A stretch of DNA of 29,868 bases, from positions 1-29,868 of the forward strand of contig DATNFP010000195.1 in assembly GCA_035606335.1 (NCBI GenBank), written 5' to 3'. The position numbers were made by a program, and so were the translations under genes. This stretch comes from DATNFP01 sp035606335. Lineage in GTDB: Bacteria; Bacteroidota; Bacteroidia; Chitinophagales; Chitinophagaceae. Each line of letters opens with the position of its first letter. Within the stretch, counting starts at the first letter, position 1. Under the pieces are notes generated by a model that was given only the letters and a program-made list of their open reading frames with translations, made no database searches and was not told where the DNA came from. Shown here piece after piece: positions 21,262-29,086 of the stretch.

Positions 21262-23364
21262 ATGAAAAAAGCATTACTTATACTCCTTATCATAGCTTCG
21301 CCCCTTCTTTCAATAGCTCAGCATATTGGCGCGTCTGTAAATACAGCTCTCTCTAAAATAGACCTGAATAAAATAGAAAGAACTACGAACGGAGATACAA
21401 CGTTATTTATGATACCTGTAGTATTCCATGTATTGCATGATTATGGTGCAGAACGAGTAGCAGAGGCAACTATTAACAATGCGCTTGCAGCTATAAACAG
21501 CTATTTTCTCAAGACGAACCCCGATACAAACTTAATCGTAAAAAAATTCAGGCCGATAATTGGGAATGCGCACATTGCTTTTAAGCTAGCACACACAGAT
21601 CCGGATGGCAAACCTACAAAGGGTATAGATTACATATACACTTACCTCTCCAATAATGCCTGGGATCAGAGCAAGCTAAATCAATGGCCGGCACAAAACT
21701 ACCTGAATATATGGATTGTAAATTCACTTGAATTTACTTCCAGCACTATTTCTAATGCTGGCTATGCCTACACTCCATCTATGGCACAGGGAGCGCCTGC
21801 GTATGACGGGGTATTACTGGTAGCCCAATACATGGGCAAACAAGCATACGACAATCAGTGTATAGGCCGGTATCTTGGTCTTAAAGATCCATGCGGAACT
21901 TCGTATTGTGAAGATGCGGATTCAATAGAAGATACACCTCCCTGCAAGTCGCTTACAGGCACCTGCGGTGTATATCTTTATGATACAAGCTGTCATGATA
22001 CAGCCAATGTACAGAATATAATGTATGCAAATGGATACGCCTGCGCACGCATGTTTACACAAGGGCAGGCAACCTACATGCAAAGTGTGCTGGGTCAGGA
22101 TATTGCTAAAAGAGATAGCCTTGTGTCTTCTCCCAATCTTACCAATACAGGTGTAAATCTTTCTGAACCTGATGTACCACCTGTAGCCGATTTTAATGTG
22201 CAGAATTATACTGCTGCACCTCATCACTCACTGAGCCCTACTTTGCAAGTAAATTACTATCTCTGCGAACATGAAAATTTCGTTTTTATAAATCATAGCT
22301 GGAATGATACTGTAAGCAATCTGTACTGGACATTTTCTAATGTGGCTGCAATACCAACTTCCACCGATAGTGTAGTAGTTAATAGCTTTTCGGAACCGGG
22401 TTGGGTAAACGTATCACTTGCTGCAACCTCTAATGTAGGTACCGATACAATTACCAAAGGACTTTGTGTATATGTGGCAGATACAACCAATATAAATCCT
22501 GAAGGATATTATGAAGAATTTAACCCGTCGAAGGACGTAGATATATGGCCGCGATTTAATTATTTCAATAATAATTTTAAATGGTCACTGAGTTATAAAA
22601 CCGGCTATTACGATAATTATTGCTTTGAGTACACAGGCTTTGATGACCGGCCGTCTCCAAGCAACGCGACAGGAAAAGCCGAAGGTGATTTTGATGACTT
22701 CTTTAGCCCTGCGTTTGATTTATCACAACTTGCGACAAACGCTAATGCTAACCTGAACTTTATGTATGCAGGCACTTTCCGCACAAGCAATGCTGCATAT
22801 ATGACCGACAAACTGGAAATAGATTATTCAACGGATTGTAACGAAACCTGGCAACAGCTCACTGTGCTTACAGGAAGCAATATAGGTAACAACGGGACTC
22901 TGAATATACCTTATGCCCCATTATGGCAGGGTGAATGGAAACTTCAAAGTATCAACCTGCCTGCTGATGCTAAAACCAAACGAACCTTTTTCCGTTTCAG
23001 ATATTTTCCAGGAGGCTATGATGAAAATGGCCTGCCAATAAGCAATAATTTTTACATAGACAGAATTAACATCAGCAGTTGGCCGGCTGGAGTAAATACA
23101 TTACTCGCTGAAAAAAATAATGTGGCTGTTACTCCCAATCCTACCAAAAGTGATGCATATGTGGTTTTAAAAACAGATAATAATACTCTTGCACAGATAA
23201 AAGTTACAGATATTACCGGCAGGCTTGTATATACTACTCAACAACAAGTGAGTGGTATAAGCCGTATAGAAATACCTGCAACTGCTATTAGTACAAAGGG
23301 AATATATCTGGTAGAAGTATGTACAGGTGCAGAGCACCATACTGAAAAGCTGGTTGTAGAATAA
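21262..23364 (+). CDS. M43 (pappalysin)-like secreted protein with T9SS tail, HExxH lost
   Basis: 700 aa. Signal peptide (MKKALLILLIIASPLLSIAQ), then the pappalysin-type domain: IPVVFHVLHDYGAE, NYLNIWIVN, GYAYTPS, DGVLL. After the expected active site come YLGLKDPCG, DTPPC, NVQNIMYANGYACARMFTQGQATYM, the Cys-rich and Met-turn region of M43B. The zinc site itself should read HExGHxLGLxH but is QCIGRYLGLK (Gln199, Cys200, Arg203, Lys208), so all catalytic zinc ligands and the general base are gone. The reading frame is intact and the rest conserved. A PKD-like part (about 300-410), a beta-rich jelly-roll-like part (about 415-610) and a Por sorting tail (PNPTKSDAYVVL, DITGRLVY, KGIYLVEV) follow. 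Likely a surface-exported binding protein rather than a protease. Confidence 0.85.
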   Translation: MKKALLILLIIASPLLSIAQHIGASVNTALSKIDLNKIERTTNGDTTLFMIPVVFHVLHDYGAERVAEATINNALAAINSYFLKTNPDTNLIVKKFRPIIGNAHIAFKLAHTDPDGKPTKGIDYIYTYLSNNAWDQSKLNQWPAQNYLNIWIVNSLEFTSSTISNAGYAYTPSMAQGAPAYDGVLLVAQYMGKQAYDNQCIGRYLGLKDPCGTSYCEDADSIEDTPPCKSLTGTCGVYLYDTSCHDTANVQNIMYANGYACARMFTQGQATYMQSVLGQDIAKRDSLVSSPNLTNTGVNLSEPDVPPVADFNVQNYTAAPHHSLSPTLQVNYYLCEHENFVFINHSWNDTVSNLYWTFSNVAAIPTSTDSVVVNSFSEPGWVNVSLAATSNVGTDTITKGLCVYVADTTNINPEGYYEEFNPSKDVDIWPRFNYFNNNFKWSLSYKTGYYDNYCFEYTGFDDRPSPSNATGKAEGDFDDFFSPAFDLSQLATNANANLNFMYAGTFRTSNAAYMTDKLEIDYSTDCNETWQQLTVLTGSNIGNNGTLNIPYAPLWQGEWKLQSINLPADAKTKRTFFRFRYFPGGYDENGLPISNNFYIDRINISSWPAGVNTLLAEKNNVAVTPNPTKSDAYVVLKTDNNTLAQIKVTDITGRLVYTTQQQVSGISRIEIPATAISTKGIYLVEVCTGAEHHTEKLVVE

Positions 23365-23483
23365 TACAACTATCGCTATACTACACGGTTATAATCGCAA
23401 ATAAATATCGTTATCTGCTTTTATCTCTTAGGGCAGAAGATAATCTTTTCAAATATTTAAAATCACGCCTTATCTCAAGAAAT

Positions 23484-23491
23484 TATCTTTG
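23484..23491 (+). promoter_or_regulatory. Candidate -7 box of the DUF1579-like gene
   Basis: TATCTTTG fits TAnnTTTG, 20 nt before the ATG at 23512. No -33 element recognised. Confidence 0.45.
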
Positions 23492-23511
23492 AGACTATAA
23501 ATGATCTTCAC

Positions 23512-24132
23512 ATGAAAAAACAAGCAAACAGGGTCTCTATTTTTCTTGTTATCCTATTATTACAATTTAGCGCAACGAGGGCACAGAACGCTAATATGGA
23601 GTATAGCCATCTGCAAATGGATTCAATTTTAAAACAAGGACCCGAATACAATTTTATTGACCCTATGGTTGGTAAATGGAAAGCCATACAAACAGTTTAC
23701 ACAATGGATGGACAAAGAATATTATCACAGGATACTTTTAAACTTGAAAGTAAAATGATTGGGAATTTCCTCCAGGAAATAATGCAGCCAATCTATAACA
23801 GCAGGCCGGCATTTACGCGAACATCTTATTTAAATTACAACAGAACCAATCAGAGATGGGAATACATTGTTTTGGATACAAGATACCCACTCATGATGTT
23901 TGAAACCGGTTCTTCTCCAGTCAGCATAGATAACAGCATTACTTTAAATCTAGATGCTTTTGTTGTGCCGCCATTTTGGGGCATAGAATATGCAGGAATG
24001 CTTGGCAGGCAAAGAAGAGTTATTACTTGCAAAAAAGATGTTACTACAAATGAGCAATATTGGACATTGCCTGGTATGAAAGAATTTTTAGCGATCAAGT
24101 ATGTTTTTATAAAAGATAATACGAATAATTAA
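23512..24132 (+). CDS. DUF1579-like secreted protein
   Basis: 206 aa. Signal peptide with hydrophobic core RVSIFLVILLLQFSATRAQ. The mature protein starts with a short helix, then FIDPMVGKWKAIQTVYTMDGQ, DTFKLESKMIGNFLQEIMQ, TSYLNYNRTNQRWEYIVLD, a calycin-like beta-barrel pattern typical of the DUF1579 group, whose members are small and of unknown function. No catalytic residue can be assigned. It has its own candidate promoter and is followed by a separate NTF2-like gene 105 nt downstream, so it may be monocistronic. Confidence 0.75.
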   Translation: MKKQANRVSIFLVILLLQFSATRAQNANMEYSHLQMDSILKQGPEYNFIDPMVGKWKAIQTVYTMDGQRILSQDTFKLESKMIGNFLQEIMQPIYNSRPAFTRTSYLNYNRTNQRWEYIVLDTRYPLMMFETGSSPVSIDNSITLNLDAFVVPPFWGIEYAGMLGRQRRVITCKKDVTTNEQYWTLPGMKEFLAIKYVFIKDNTNN

Positions 24133-24237
24133 TGTGGTGAATCAAAATGAATGCAGCATTAACTACGCTTTGCTTGTTAGTACTCATTCTAGAACGATGA
24201 CCATGAAAGCGAACGAAAACAAATAATATAGCAAATT

Positions 24238-24603
24238 ATGACACAAGAAGAGCAAATAATTGATTGTGAAAATAGACTTTTAGATGCAATGAAAATTGGC
24301 GACATCAAAGTCCTTGATGAACTTTTACATGACGATTTAATTTTCAATATTCCAACCGGGCAAACAATTACTAAGGCAATCGACATCGAAAATTATCGTT
24401 CAGGCATTATGACTGTTTACGACATTTCAACAACTGACCAAATAATAAAAACAATTGAAAATAATTCTATTGTTGCTGTTACTATTTATTTAAAAGTAAA
24501 ATATGCCGGTCAGGTTATCGACGGGAAATTTAGGTATTTGAGAGTGTGGGGATTATTTAATAATTCGTGGAAGGTAATTGCTGGAAGCGGATTTCAAATC
24601 TAA
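24238..24603 (+). CDS. NTF2-like / DUF4440 family protein
   Basis: 121 aa. Matches the small alpha+beta cone fold: an N-terminal helix (EEQIIDCENRLLDAMKIGDIKVLDELLHDDLIFNIPTGQTIT), then strands ending FRYLRVWGLFNNSWKVIAGSGFQI. That final block (R..RVWxxxxxxWKVIAG) is characteristic of DUF4440/SnoaL-like proteins, which range from ketosteroid isomerase-like enzymes to binding proteins. No clear catalytic Asp/His pair can be assigned. Cytoplasmic (no signal peptide). A long-loop hairpin follows. Its base composition is a little less regular than the neighbours but not clearly foreign. Confidence 0.85.
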   Translation: MTQEEQIIDCENRLLDAMKIGDIKVLDELLHDDLIFNIPTGQTITKAIDIENYRSGIMTVYDISTTDQIIKTIENNSIVAVTIYLKVKYAGQVIDGKFRYLRVWGLFNNSWKVIAGSGFQI

Positions 24604-24643
24604 TAATCAAAGAACAATTAGGGAGAAAAACGAACTGTTAAAA

Positions 24644-24686
24644 AGGGCTTTGCAATTTGACCATCAGCTTCGCCTTGCAAAACCCT
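24644..24686 (+). terminator. Hairpin after the NTF2-like gene
   Basis: A 12-bp stem with one mismatch (AGGGCTTTGCAA at 24644-24655 with TTGCAAAACCCT at 24675-24686), 19-nt loop, then AACTATTAGCTTTTATTT. The T tract is delayed, so this is a moderate call. Confidence 0.45.
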
Positions 24687-24725
24687 AACTATTAGCTTTT
24701 ATTTACTAAACCCCAAAGAGGATAA

Positions 24726-25427
24726 CTATACTTCACAACTGTCATCATCGCAAACATTGCCATCTGCTTTTATCTCAACTGGAGCGGAAGGAGCTACCTT
24801 TTCAAATACTTCTTTGAATACTTCTACCGGCTGAGCTCCACTAACCAGATATTTATTGTTTATGATAAATGCAGGGACGCCTGTAATCCCAGCGCTGTGT
24901 GCGTCTTCTTCCATCTGCCTTACTTCGGCAGCGCCTTCATTACTTTCAAAAAAAGGAGCTATTTTTTCCTGTCGGATACCATTAGCAACTGCAATACTTT
25001 TTAAAACTTCGGTATCGTTCACGTCCTTGCCATCTGTGAAATAGCTTTTGTACAAGTCGTTAGCTACTTGTTCCTGCACATCATACTGTTTTGCCAGCCA
25101 GATCAAACGATGTGCTTTGAATGTATTGGATGTAACTTTAACCTTATCAAAATTATACTCTACTCCTTCAATTTTTCCAAGCGATGTCATTTGCGCGTGC
25201 GCTGAATCAACACGACTTGATGACCCGAATTTTTTAGCAAGATATTCTTTGTGATTCTCTCCTTTTTCGGGTGTATCGGGGTTTAATTCAAAGGGCATCA
25301 GTTCAACTTCGACATCGTACTGATCCTTTACTTCTGATATTGCTTGTTGCAATCTTGCTTCTCCCAGGTAACACCATGGGCAAACTACATCAGCAACAAC
25401 TGCAACTTTTATTTTATTCTTTTCCAT
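24726..25427 (-). CDS. DsbA-family oxidoreductase, FrnE-like
   Basis: 233 aa from the ATG at 25427 (start MEKNKIKVAVVADVVCPWCYLG). Thioredoxin-fold protein with the redox motif CPWC at residues 16-19, the cis-Pro loop GITGVPAFIINNKYLVSGAQP and the helical insertion of the FrnE group (polyketide-isomerase-like DsbA relatives that are cytoplasmic). No signal peptide, consistent with FrnE. It ends with an extra Cys pair, CDDDSC, which may be redox-active or metal-binding. It is the last gene of the DoxX-nitroreductase-pirin-FrnE operon, starting 23 nt after the pirin stop. A role in thiol repair under electrophile/oxidative stress is inferred from the neighbours. Confidence 0.92.
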   Translation of the reverse strand: MEKNKIKVAVVADVVCPWCYLGEARLQQAISEVKDQYDVEVELMPFELNPDTPEKGENHKEYLAKKFGSSSRVDSAHAQMTSLGKIEGVEYNFDKVKVTSNTFKAHRLIWLAKQYDVQEQVANDLYKSYFTDGKDVNDTEVLKSIAVANGIRQEKIAPFFESNEGAAEVRQMEEDAHSAGITGVPAFIINNKYLVSGAQPVEVFKEVFEKVAPSAPVEIKADGNVCDDDSCEV

Positions 25428-25450
25428 TTTTACCTTTTTATTAAAATTTA

Positions 25451-26311
25451 TTAGTGCGACCAAACGCCCATCTTACCCTGGTGATATTCTGTGATTGCCT
25501 GATTTATTTCCTGCTCTGAATTCATTACAAATGGGCCATGTGCAACTATACGCTCATTATTTGGCTTTGCATGTCCAAAATATATAAGCGAATCATCAGT
25601 GGCTTCCATTTGTATATCTTCATCATCATTGTTAAAGACAACCAATTCACGCGCGTCTGCTGTTTCACCATTTACAGTAATGTTTCCTTTCACTACAAAA
25701 AAGAATATGTTATGATCTTTAGGAACTTTTGTATTCAATTTACCACCTCTTTTAAGATTAATAGTAGACATGAAAACATCCGTCAATGATTGTATTGGCG
25801 CTTTTTTACCATCCCATGAGCCGGAAACAAGATGCACATGTACTTTGCCATTATCTAAGTCTACGACAGGGATGTTTTCTTTTTGAAGTCCGACATAATT
25901 TGGTTCAGCATTTTTGTACTTGGCGGGCAAATTTATCCATAGCTGTGATATCTCCATATCACCGCCAGTTATTTGAAATTCTTCCGTAGCACTCTCATTA
26001 TGTATAATGCCTTTACCTGCAGTCATCCATTGCACACCACCTGCATTAATAACGCTTTTATAACCGGTGCTATCCTCATGCTTTACACTACCTTCCTCAA
26101 TGAAAGTTACTGTTTCAAAGCCCTTGTGCGGGTGCGGACCAAAAGGCAAACCTGTATTATTCGGTTTAAAATGTTGTGGCCCATGATGATTGAACACAAT
26201 GAATGGTTCAATGCTATCTATAGGCACTGCACGACTGGGAATGAATACATAAGATGTGAAGCCTCCCATTTCACCGTACGGTGCCTTATATTTTGATTTA
26301 ACTGTTCTCAT
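25451..26311 (-). CDS. Pirin family protein (bicupin)
   Basis: 286 aa, the long pirin type. Metal ligands are complete: two His in GPHPHKGFETVTF (about 60-63), then His and Glu in KGIIHNES (about 105-108). The N-terminal cupin starts with GGFTSYVFIPSRA and IEPFIVFNHHGP; the C-terminal pirin domain (about 160-275) ends with AHGPFVMNSEQEINQAITEYHQGKMG, a common pirin finish. Relatives oxidise quercetin or sense redox state through the metal. In the operon it sits 66 nt after the nitroreductase and 23 nt before the FrnE-type DsbA. Different from the YhaK-type pirin at 9815, so the two are not recent duplicates. Confidence 0.94.
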   Translation of the reverse strand: MRTVKSKYKAPYGEMGGFTSYVFIPSRAVPIDSIEPFIVFNHHGPQHFKPNNTGLPFGPHPHKGFETVTFIEEGSVKHEDSTGYKSVINAGGVQWMTAGKGIIHNESATEEFQITGGDMEISQLWINLPAKYKNAEPNYVGLQKENIPVVDLDNGKVHVHLVSGSWDGKKAPIQSLTDVFMSTINLKRGGKLNTKVPKDHNIFFFVVKGNITVNGETADARELVVFNNDDEDIQMEATDDSLIYFGHAKPNNERIVAHGPFVMNSEQEINQAITEYHQGKMGVWSH

Positions 26312-26377
26312 TATTTATTATTTCCCTAAAAATACTACTTGCATTGGGTACCAATCCAAGTGATTTTTTAAGCTTAC

Positions 26378-27010
26378 TTAGTTTAATTCTATAATCATCT
26401 TTTCTTTGGGCCAACGGACTTTCTTTTGGTTTGCCAGCCAATCGTTCTGTTCATCACGATAACCTAATGGTAAAAGTGTAACGCTGCGAAGGCCTTTTTC
26501 TTTCAAACCTAAAAATTCGTCGAGCTGTACATTATTAAAGCCTTCCATTGGTGTAGCATCTACCTGTTCAGTAGCTGCTGCAGTTATGGCAACACCAAAA
26601 GCAATGTATGCCTGGCGAGCGGCAGACTGAAAATTTTCTTCAGCAGTTCTATTAGCATACATTGTTATTATTCTATCTCTAAATTCATTCAAGGCATTTT
26701 TAGGAAGATTACGCTCATTGGTTATGTGATTGATAGCCTCCCTAATTCTGTCTTCAGTTATATTATCCCATGCCGCAAATACAAGTAGATGTGATGCTTC
26801 TGCTATCTGAGGTTGGTTGTTGGCGATAGGCTGTATTTTCTTTAGTAGTTCTTTATCTTTCACTACTATAATAGAAAATGGTTGCAAACCTGCATTTGAA
26901 GGTGCAAGTCGTGCTGCTTCAATAATTGTATTTACTTTTTCGTCGGGAACTTGTTTTCCGTTCATCCGTTTTGTGGCATAGCGCCAGTTTAATGCTTCAA
27001 GAAGACTCAT
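26378..27010 (-). CDS. NAD(P)H-dependent nitroreductase/quinone reductase (NfsB-like, FMN)
   Basis: 210 aa. FMN-dependent nitroreductase fold. N-terminal motif LLEALNWRYATKRMNGKQVP binds FMN phosphate (RYATKR); EAARLAPSNAGLQPFSIIVV is the typical second block, and the helical segment QAYIAFGVAITAAATEQVDATPMEGFN with GLRSVTLLPLGYRD is characteristic of NfsB-like enzymes. It reduces nitro compounds or quinones with NAD(P)H. Length 210 is normal. 34 nt after the DoxX stop and 66 nt before the pirin gene: same operon. A TetR-controlled nitroreductase with DoxX and pirin is a frequent arrangement for responses to quinones/electrophiles. Confidence 0.93.
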   Translation of the reverse strand: MSLLEALNWRYATKRMNGKQVPDEKVNTIIEAARLAPSNAGLQPFSIIVVKDKELLKKIQPIANNQPQIAEASHLLVFAAWDNITEDRIREAINHITNERNLPKNALNEFRDRIITMYANRTAEENFQSAARQAYIAFGVAITAAATEQVDATPMEGFNNVQLDEFLGLKEKGLRSVTLLPLGYRDEQNDWLANQKKVRWPKEKMIIELN

Positions 27011-27044
27011 CTTTTGTGCTTTAGCTTGTTTTTAAAAATTTTAT

Positions 27045-27425
27045 TTATATGATAACAAGTTTATGGTTTGCCTGTAATCTGTGATAAGTGAAGTAAGAAA
27101 TACCTACTAATAGTAATATGAAAACGATAAAAGGTATTTCAGAGAAATTGCGATTTGCAAGGTGCGACCATATTGCACCGAGTATATCGAAAACAAAACC
27201 TGCATAAGCCCATTCTTTCAATCGGGGAAACTTCGGCACTACTAATGCAATGGCTCCAAGGATTTTTGCCGTACCAAGTATATTCAATAAATACAGAGGA
27301 TAACCTAATGCCTTCATTCCGGATACCAATGCAGGATTGTGAGTGAGATACATTACACTGCTCATTGCAAATAATGCAGCAGGAATGATAGTTGCAACCC
27401 AATAAGTGATTTTAATTGCTTTCAT
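27045..27425 (-). CDS. DoxX family membrane protein
   Basis: 126 aa. Four predicted helices: about 5-27, 44-65, 70-90, 98-115. The conserved block MKALGYPLYLLNILGTAKILGAIALVVPKFPRLKEWAYAGFVFDILGA is a clear DoxX/DoxX-like signature. Function uncertain; relatives occur with thiol and quinone stress genes. It is the promoter-proximal gene of the four-gene minus-strand operon, and the intergenic gap to the TetR gene (27426-27572) holds two candidate TetR operators. A similar GWEYAG-type motif is not present, so the DoxX_2 subgroup is possible. Confidence 0.88.
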   Translation of the reverse strand: MKAIKITYWVATIIPAALFAMSSVMYLTHNPALVSGMKALGYPLYLLNILGTAKILGAIALVVPKFPRLKEWAYAGFVFDILGAIWSHLANRNFSEIPFIVFILLLVGISYFTYHRLQANHKLVII

Positions 27426-27461
27426 TGTTTTTGTTTTTAGATTGTTAACATTATTATAATT

Positions 27462-27476
27462 ACTAACGTTGTTATT
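27462..27476. promoter_or_regulatory. Candidate TetR operator in the DoxX promoter
   Basis: ACTAACGTTGTTATT contains CTAAC-3-GTTA, the conserved part of the symmetric site before the TetR gene. It lies between a possible -33 (TTTTG, minus strand, 27484-27488) and a weak -7 (TAATTATA, 27455-27462) of the DoxX operon, where a repressor would block polymerase. Confidence 0.45.
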
Positions 27477-27537
27477 TTTAAGTCAAAATTTTTAGTTGTT
27501 TAGTATTTATACCCTATTTTCTAACATGCTCATTATA

Positions 27538-27552
27538 TCTAACAGTGTTATT
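27538..27552. promoter_or_regulatory. Second candidate TetR operator
   Basis: TCTAACAGTGTTATT has the CTAACA-2-GTTA pattern, matching 11 of 15 positions of the site at 28196-28210. It lies between the TetR stop and the DoxX promoter, 76 bp from the site at 27462. Confidence 0.4.
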
Positions 27553-27572
27553 TTATTCGACAAAAAAATATG

Positions 27573-28175
27573 CTATCCCTTCAGCGATTTTATAAAACCG
27601 GTTATTGAATCCTTTAATATTGCCTGGTTCATTTCTGCGTGTGCTGTTGATTGTCCCATCATATTTAATGAAACCAGACCATGCAGCAAACTCCAGAAGG
27701 TATTGAATTTTAAAAATGGGCTTACACTTAGATTATTATCCTTATCCATAATATCATTTAATGTAGATTGTATCAGGTTGCCAAACCTTGCCATTTCAGG
27801 TATTTTCTTAGCTATTTCGCAAGTGCTCATACCTAAGCCAAACATTACCTGGTAGTATTCTTTGTTCTGAAAAGCGAATTTCCAATATGCAAACCCCATT
27901 GCTTCCAGCTGCTGTGCAGGATCTTCAAATTTATTCTTTGCTTCTTCCATCCTATCACACAAACAGCTAAAACCTTCCTTACTAAACTCCATAAGGATGG
28001 CATCTTTATTTTCAAAATGGTCGTAAATGACTGGGACGCTATATTCTATGGCATCTGCTATTTTGCGGATAGAAAGGGATTGCCAGCCATCATCCTGCAC
28101 AAGCTGCCACGCAGCCCGGAGGATGCCTGTGCGCACCTCTTCTTTTTGCCTTATTCTACGTTCTGTAATTCCCAT
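27573..28175 (-). CDS. TetR/AcrR family regulator
   Basis: 200 aa. N-terminal TetR HTH (about 12-60: TGILRAAWQLVQDDGWQSLSIRKIADAIEYSVPVIYDHFENKDAIL in two parts, with the SIRKIADAIxxSVPVIYDHFxNKxAIL recognition block). C-terminal ligand-binding/dimer domain of the WHG/TetR_C_33 type (AMGFAYWKFAFQNKEYYQVMFGL). The ligand is unknown; the linked nitroreductase, pirin, DoxX and FrnE genes suggest quinones or other electrophiles. Its promoter has a perfect symmetric site right after the -7 box, so it should repress itself and, through two similar sites, the downstream operon. Same strand as the operon, 147 nt upstream of DoxX. Confidence 0.93.
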   Translation of the reverse strand: MGITERRIRQKEEVRTGILRAAWQLVQDDGWQSLSIRKIADAIEYSVPVIYDHFENKDAILMEFSKEGFSCLCDRMEEAKNKFEDPAQQLEAMGFAYWKFAFQNKEYYQVMFGLGMSTCEIAKKIPEMARFGNLIQSTLNDIMDKDNNLSVSPFLKFNTFWSLLHGLVSLNMMGQSTAHAEMNQAILKDSITGFIKSLKG

Positions 28176-28195
28176 TTTTAAATGTCGCTATTTTA

Positions 28196-28210
28196 GCTAA
28201 CAGCGTTAGC
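28196..28210. promoter_or_regulatory. Symmetric operator of the TetR gene
   Basis: GCTAACAGCGTTAGC: perfect 6-bp arms GCTAAC/GTTAGC around a 3-nt centre, immediately downstream of the -7 box and 20 nt before the TetR start at 28175. Textbook position for autorepression. Confidence 0.65.
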
Positions 28211-28242
28211 AAAGGTAATAACAAATTTGATGGTTATCCAAA
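28210..28242 (-). promoter_or_regulatory. Promoter of the TetR gene
   Basis: On the minus strand: TTTG (28239-28242), 21-nt spacer, TACCTTTG (28210-28217). Both boxes match the Bacteroidota consensus exactly; transcription should start inside the symmetric site at 28196-28210. Confidence 0.72.
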
Positions 28243-28288
28243 TATGTATGTAAATAGTGTCATAAGTTAGGTCTATAATATGCTTTCT

Positions 28289-28332
28289 ATTTGTCTGAAA
28301 GACAAATTAATAATTCTTGACTTTTGTCAAGA
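28289..28332. repeat. Two adjacent inverted repeats upstream of the 28404 gene
   Basis: First: ATTTGTCT (28289-28296), 3-nt centre, AGACAAAT (28300-28307). Second: TCTTGAC (28315-28321), TTTT, GTCAAGA (28326-28332). They share TTGtC/GaCAA-like half-sites and lie 72-115 nt before the ATG; operators or RNA hairpins are both possible. Confidence 0.45.
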
Positions 28333-28403
28333 GCATTAGCCATTTTGTTTGCAACATTTGTGTCTCAAAGAAACCAATTCATTAAACGCTTAATTATCAA
28401 ACT

Positions 28404-29084
28404 ATGGTTATCGGACACTTTGGAGTAGGATTTGGAGCTAAAAAATTTGCTCCTAAAATATCACTCGGAATACTCTTTATTGCTGCCCAGTTTGCAGACC
28501 TCTTGTGGCCTACCTTACTTTTATTTAATGTAGAGCATGTTGCAATCAGGCCGGATCTCCACAAGAACCAACCTCTTGAGTTTACTTATTATCCATTCAC
28601 GCATAGTCTACTTTTCGCCATCGGATGGTCATTATGTTTTGCAATAGCTGGTTGGTACATCTATAAAAACTTTCGTTATGCAGCAGTGCTTTTTGTTTGT
28701 GTAGTGAGCCACTGGTTGCTTGATCTAATCGTGCATTTCCAGGACCTTCCTTTATATCCAGGCAATTCTCCAAAAGTAGGATTTGGGTTATGGAGCTCAA
28801 TGGGATTGACAGCTTGCATAGAAGGTGCAATATTTATCATTGGTCTGATATTCTATTTGCAGACCACGATCGCAAAAAACAGGTTTGGGAATGTAGGATT
28901 ATGGATATTGGTTATTTTCTTGGTACTTGGCCATATCAGCGGATTGTTCTCACCACCACCAGCAAGTGAACATGCAATAGGGTGGTTTGCACAAGTACAA
29001 TGGCTATATGTATTGTTTGCATTCTGGGTAGATAAAAACAGGGCGATAAGAGAAAAATCTCCTACAGCTATTCGGACCACATAA
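28404..29084 (+). CDS. YdjM/DUF457-like integral membrane protein
   Basis: 226 aa with six or seven hydrophobic segments (about 18-38, 66-86, 92-110, 132-150, 165-185, 198-218). His/Asp positions recall the metal-dependent hydrolase-like YdjM (DUF457) group: MVIGHFGVGFGAK at the start, QFADLLWPTLLL, YYPFTHSLLFAIGW, VVSHWLLDLIVHFQDLPLYPG. The pattern GHxxxGxxxx, then D, THS, SHxxxD is the hallmark of that fold, usually called a membrane-bound metal-dependent hydrolase; the substrate is unknown. Two inverted repeats precede it. It ends 2 nt before the convergent YifB/ComM-type gene. Confidence 0.75.
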   Translation: MVIGHFGVGFGAKKFAPKISLGILFIAAQFADLLWPTLLLFNVEHVAIRPDLHKNQPLEFTYYPFTHSLLFAIGWSLCFAIAGWYIYKNFRYAAVLFVCVVSHWLLDLIVHFQDLPLYPGNSPKVGFGLWSSMGLTACIEGAIFIIGLIFYLQTTIAKNRFGNVGLWILVIFLVLGHISGLFSPPPASEHAIGWFAQVQWLYVLFAFWVDKNRAIREKSPTAIRTT

Positions 29085-29086
29085 AC

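Noticed and set aside
23411..23443. TTATCTGC...GCAGAAGATAA imperfect hairpin after the M43-like gene
   Set aside because: The stem contains a bulge of three bases and only a short T stretch follows; not a secure terminator.
25973..26296. A 107-codon plus-strand frame within the long pirin gene
   Set aside because: It lies entirely opposite a gene with complete metal-ligand motifs and shows no family features.
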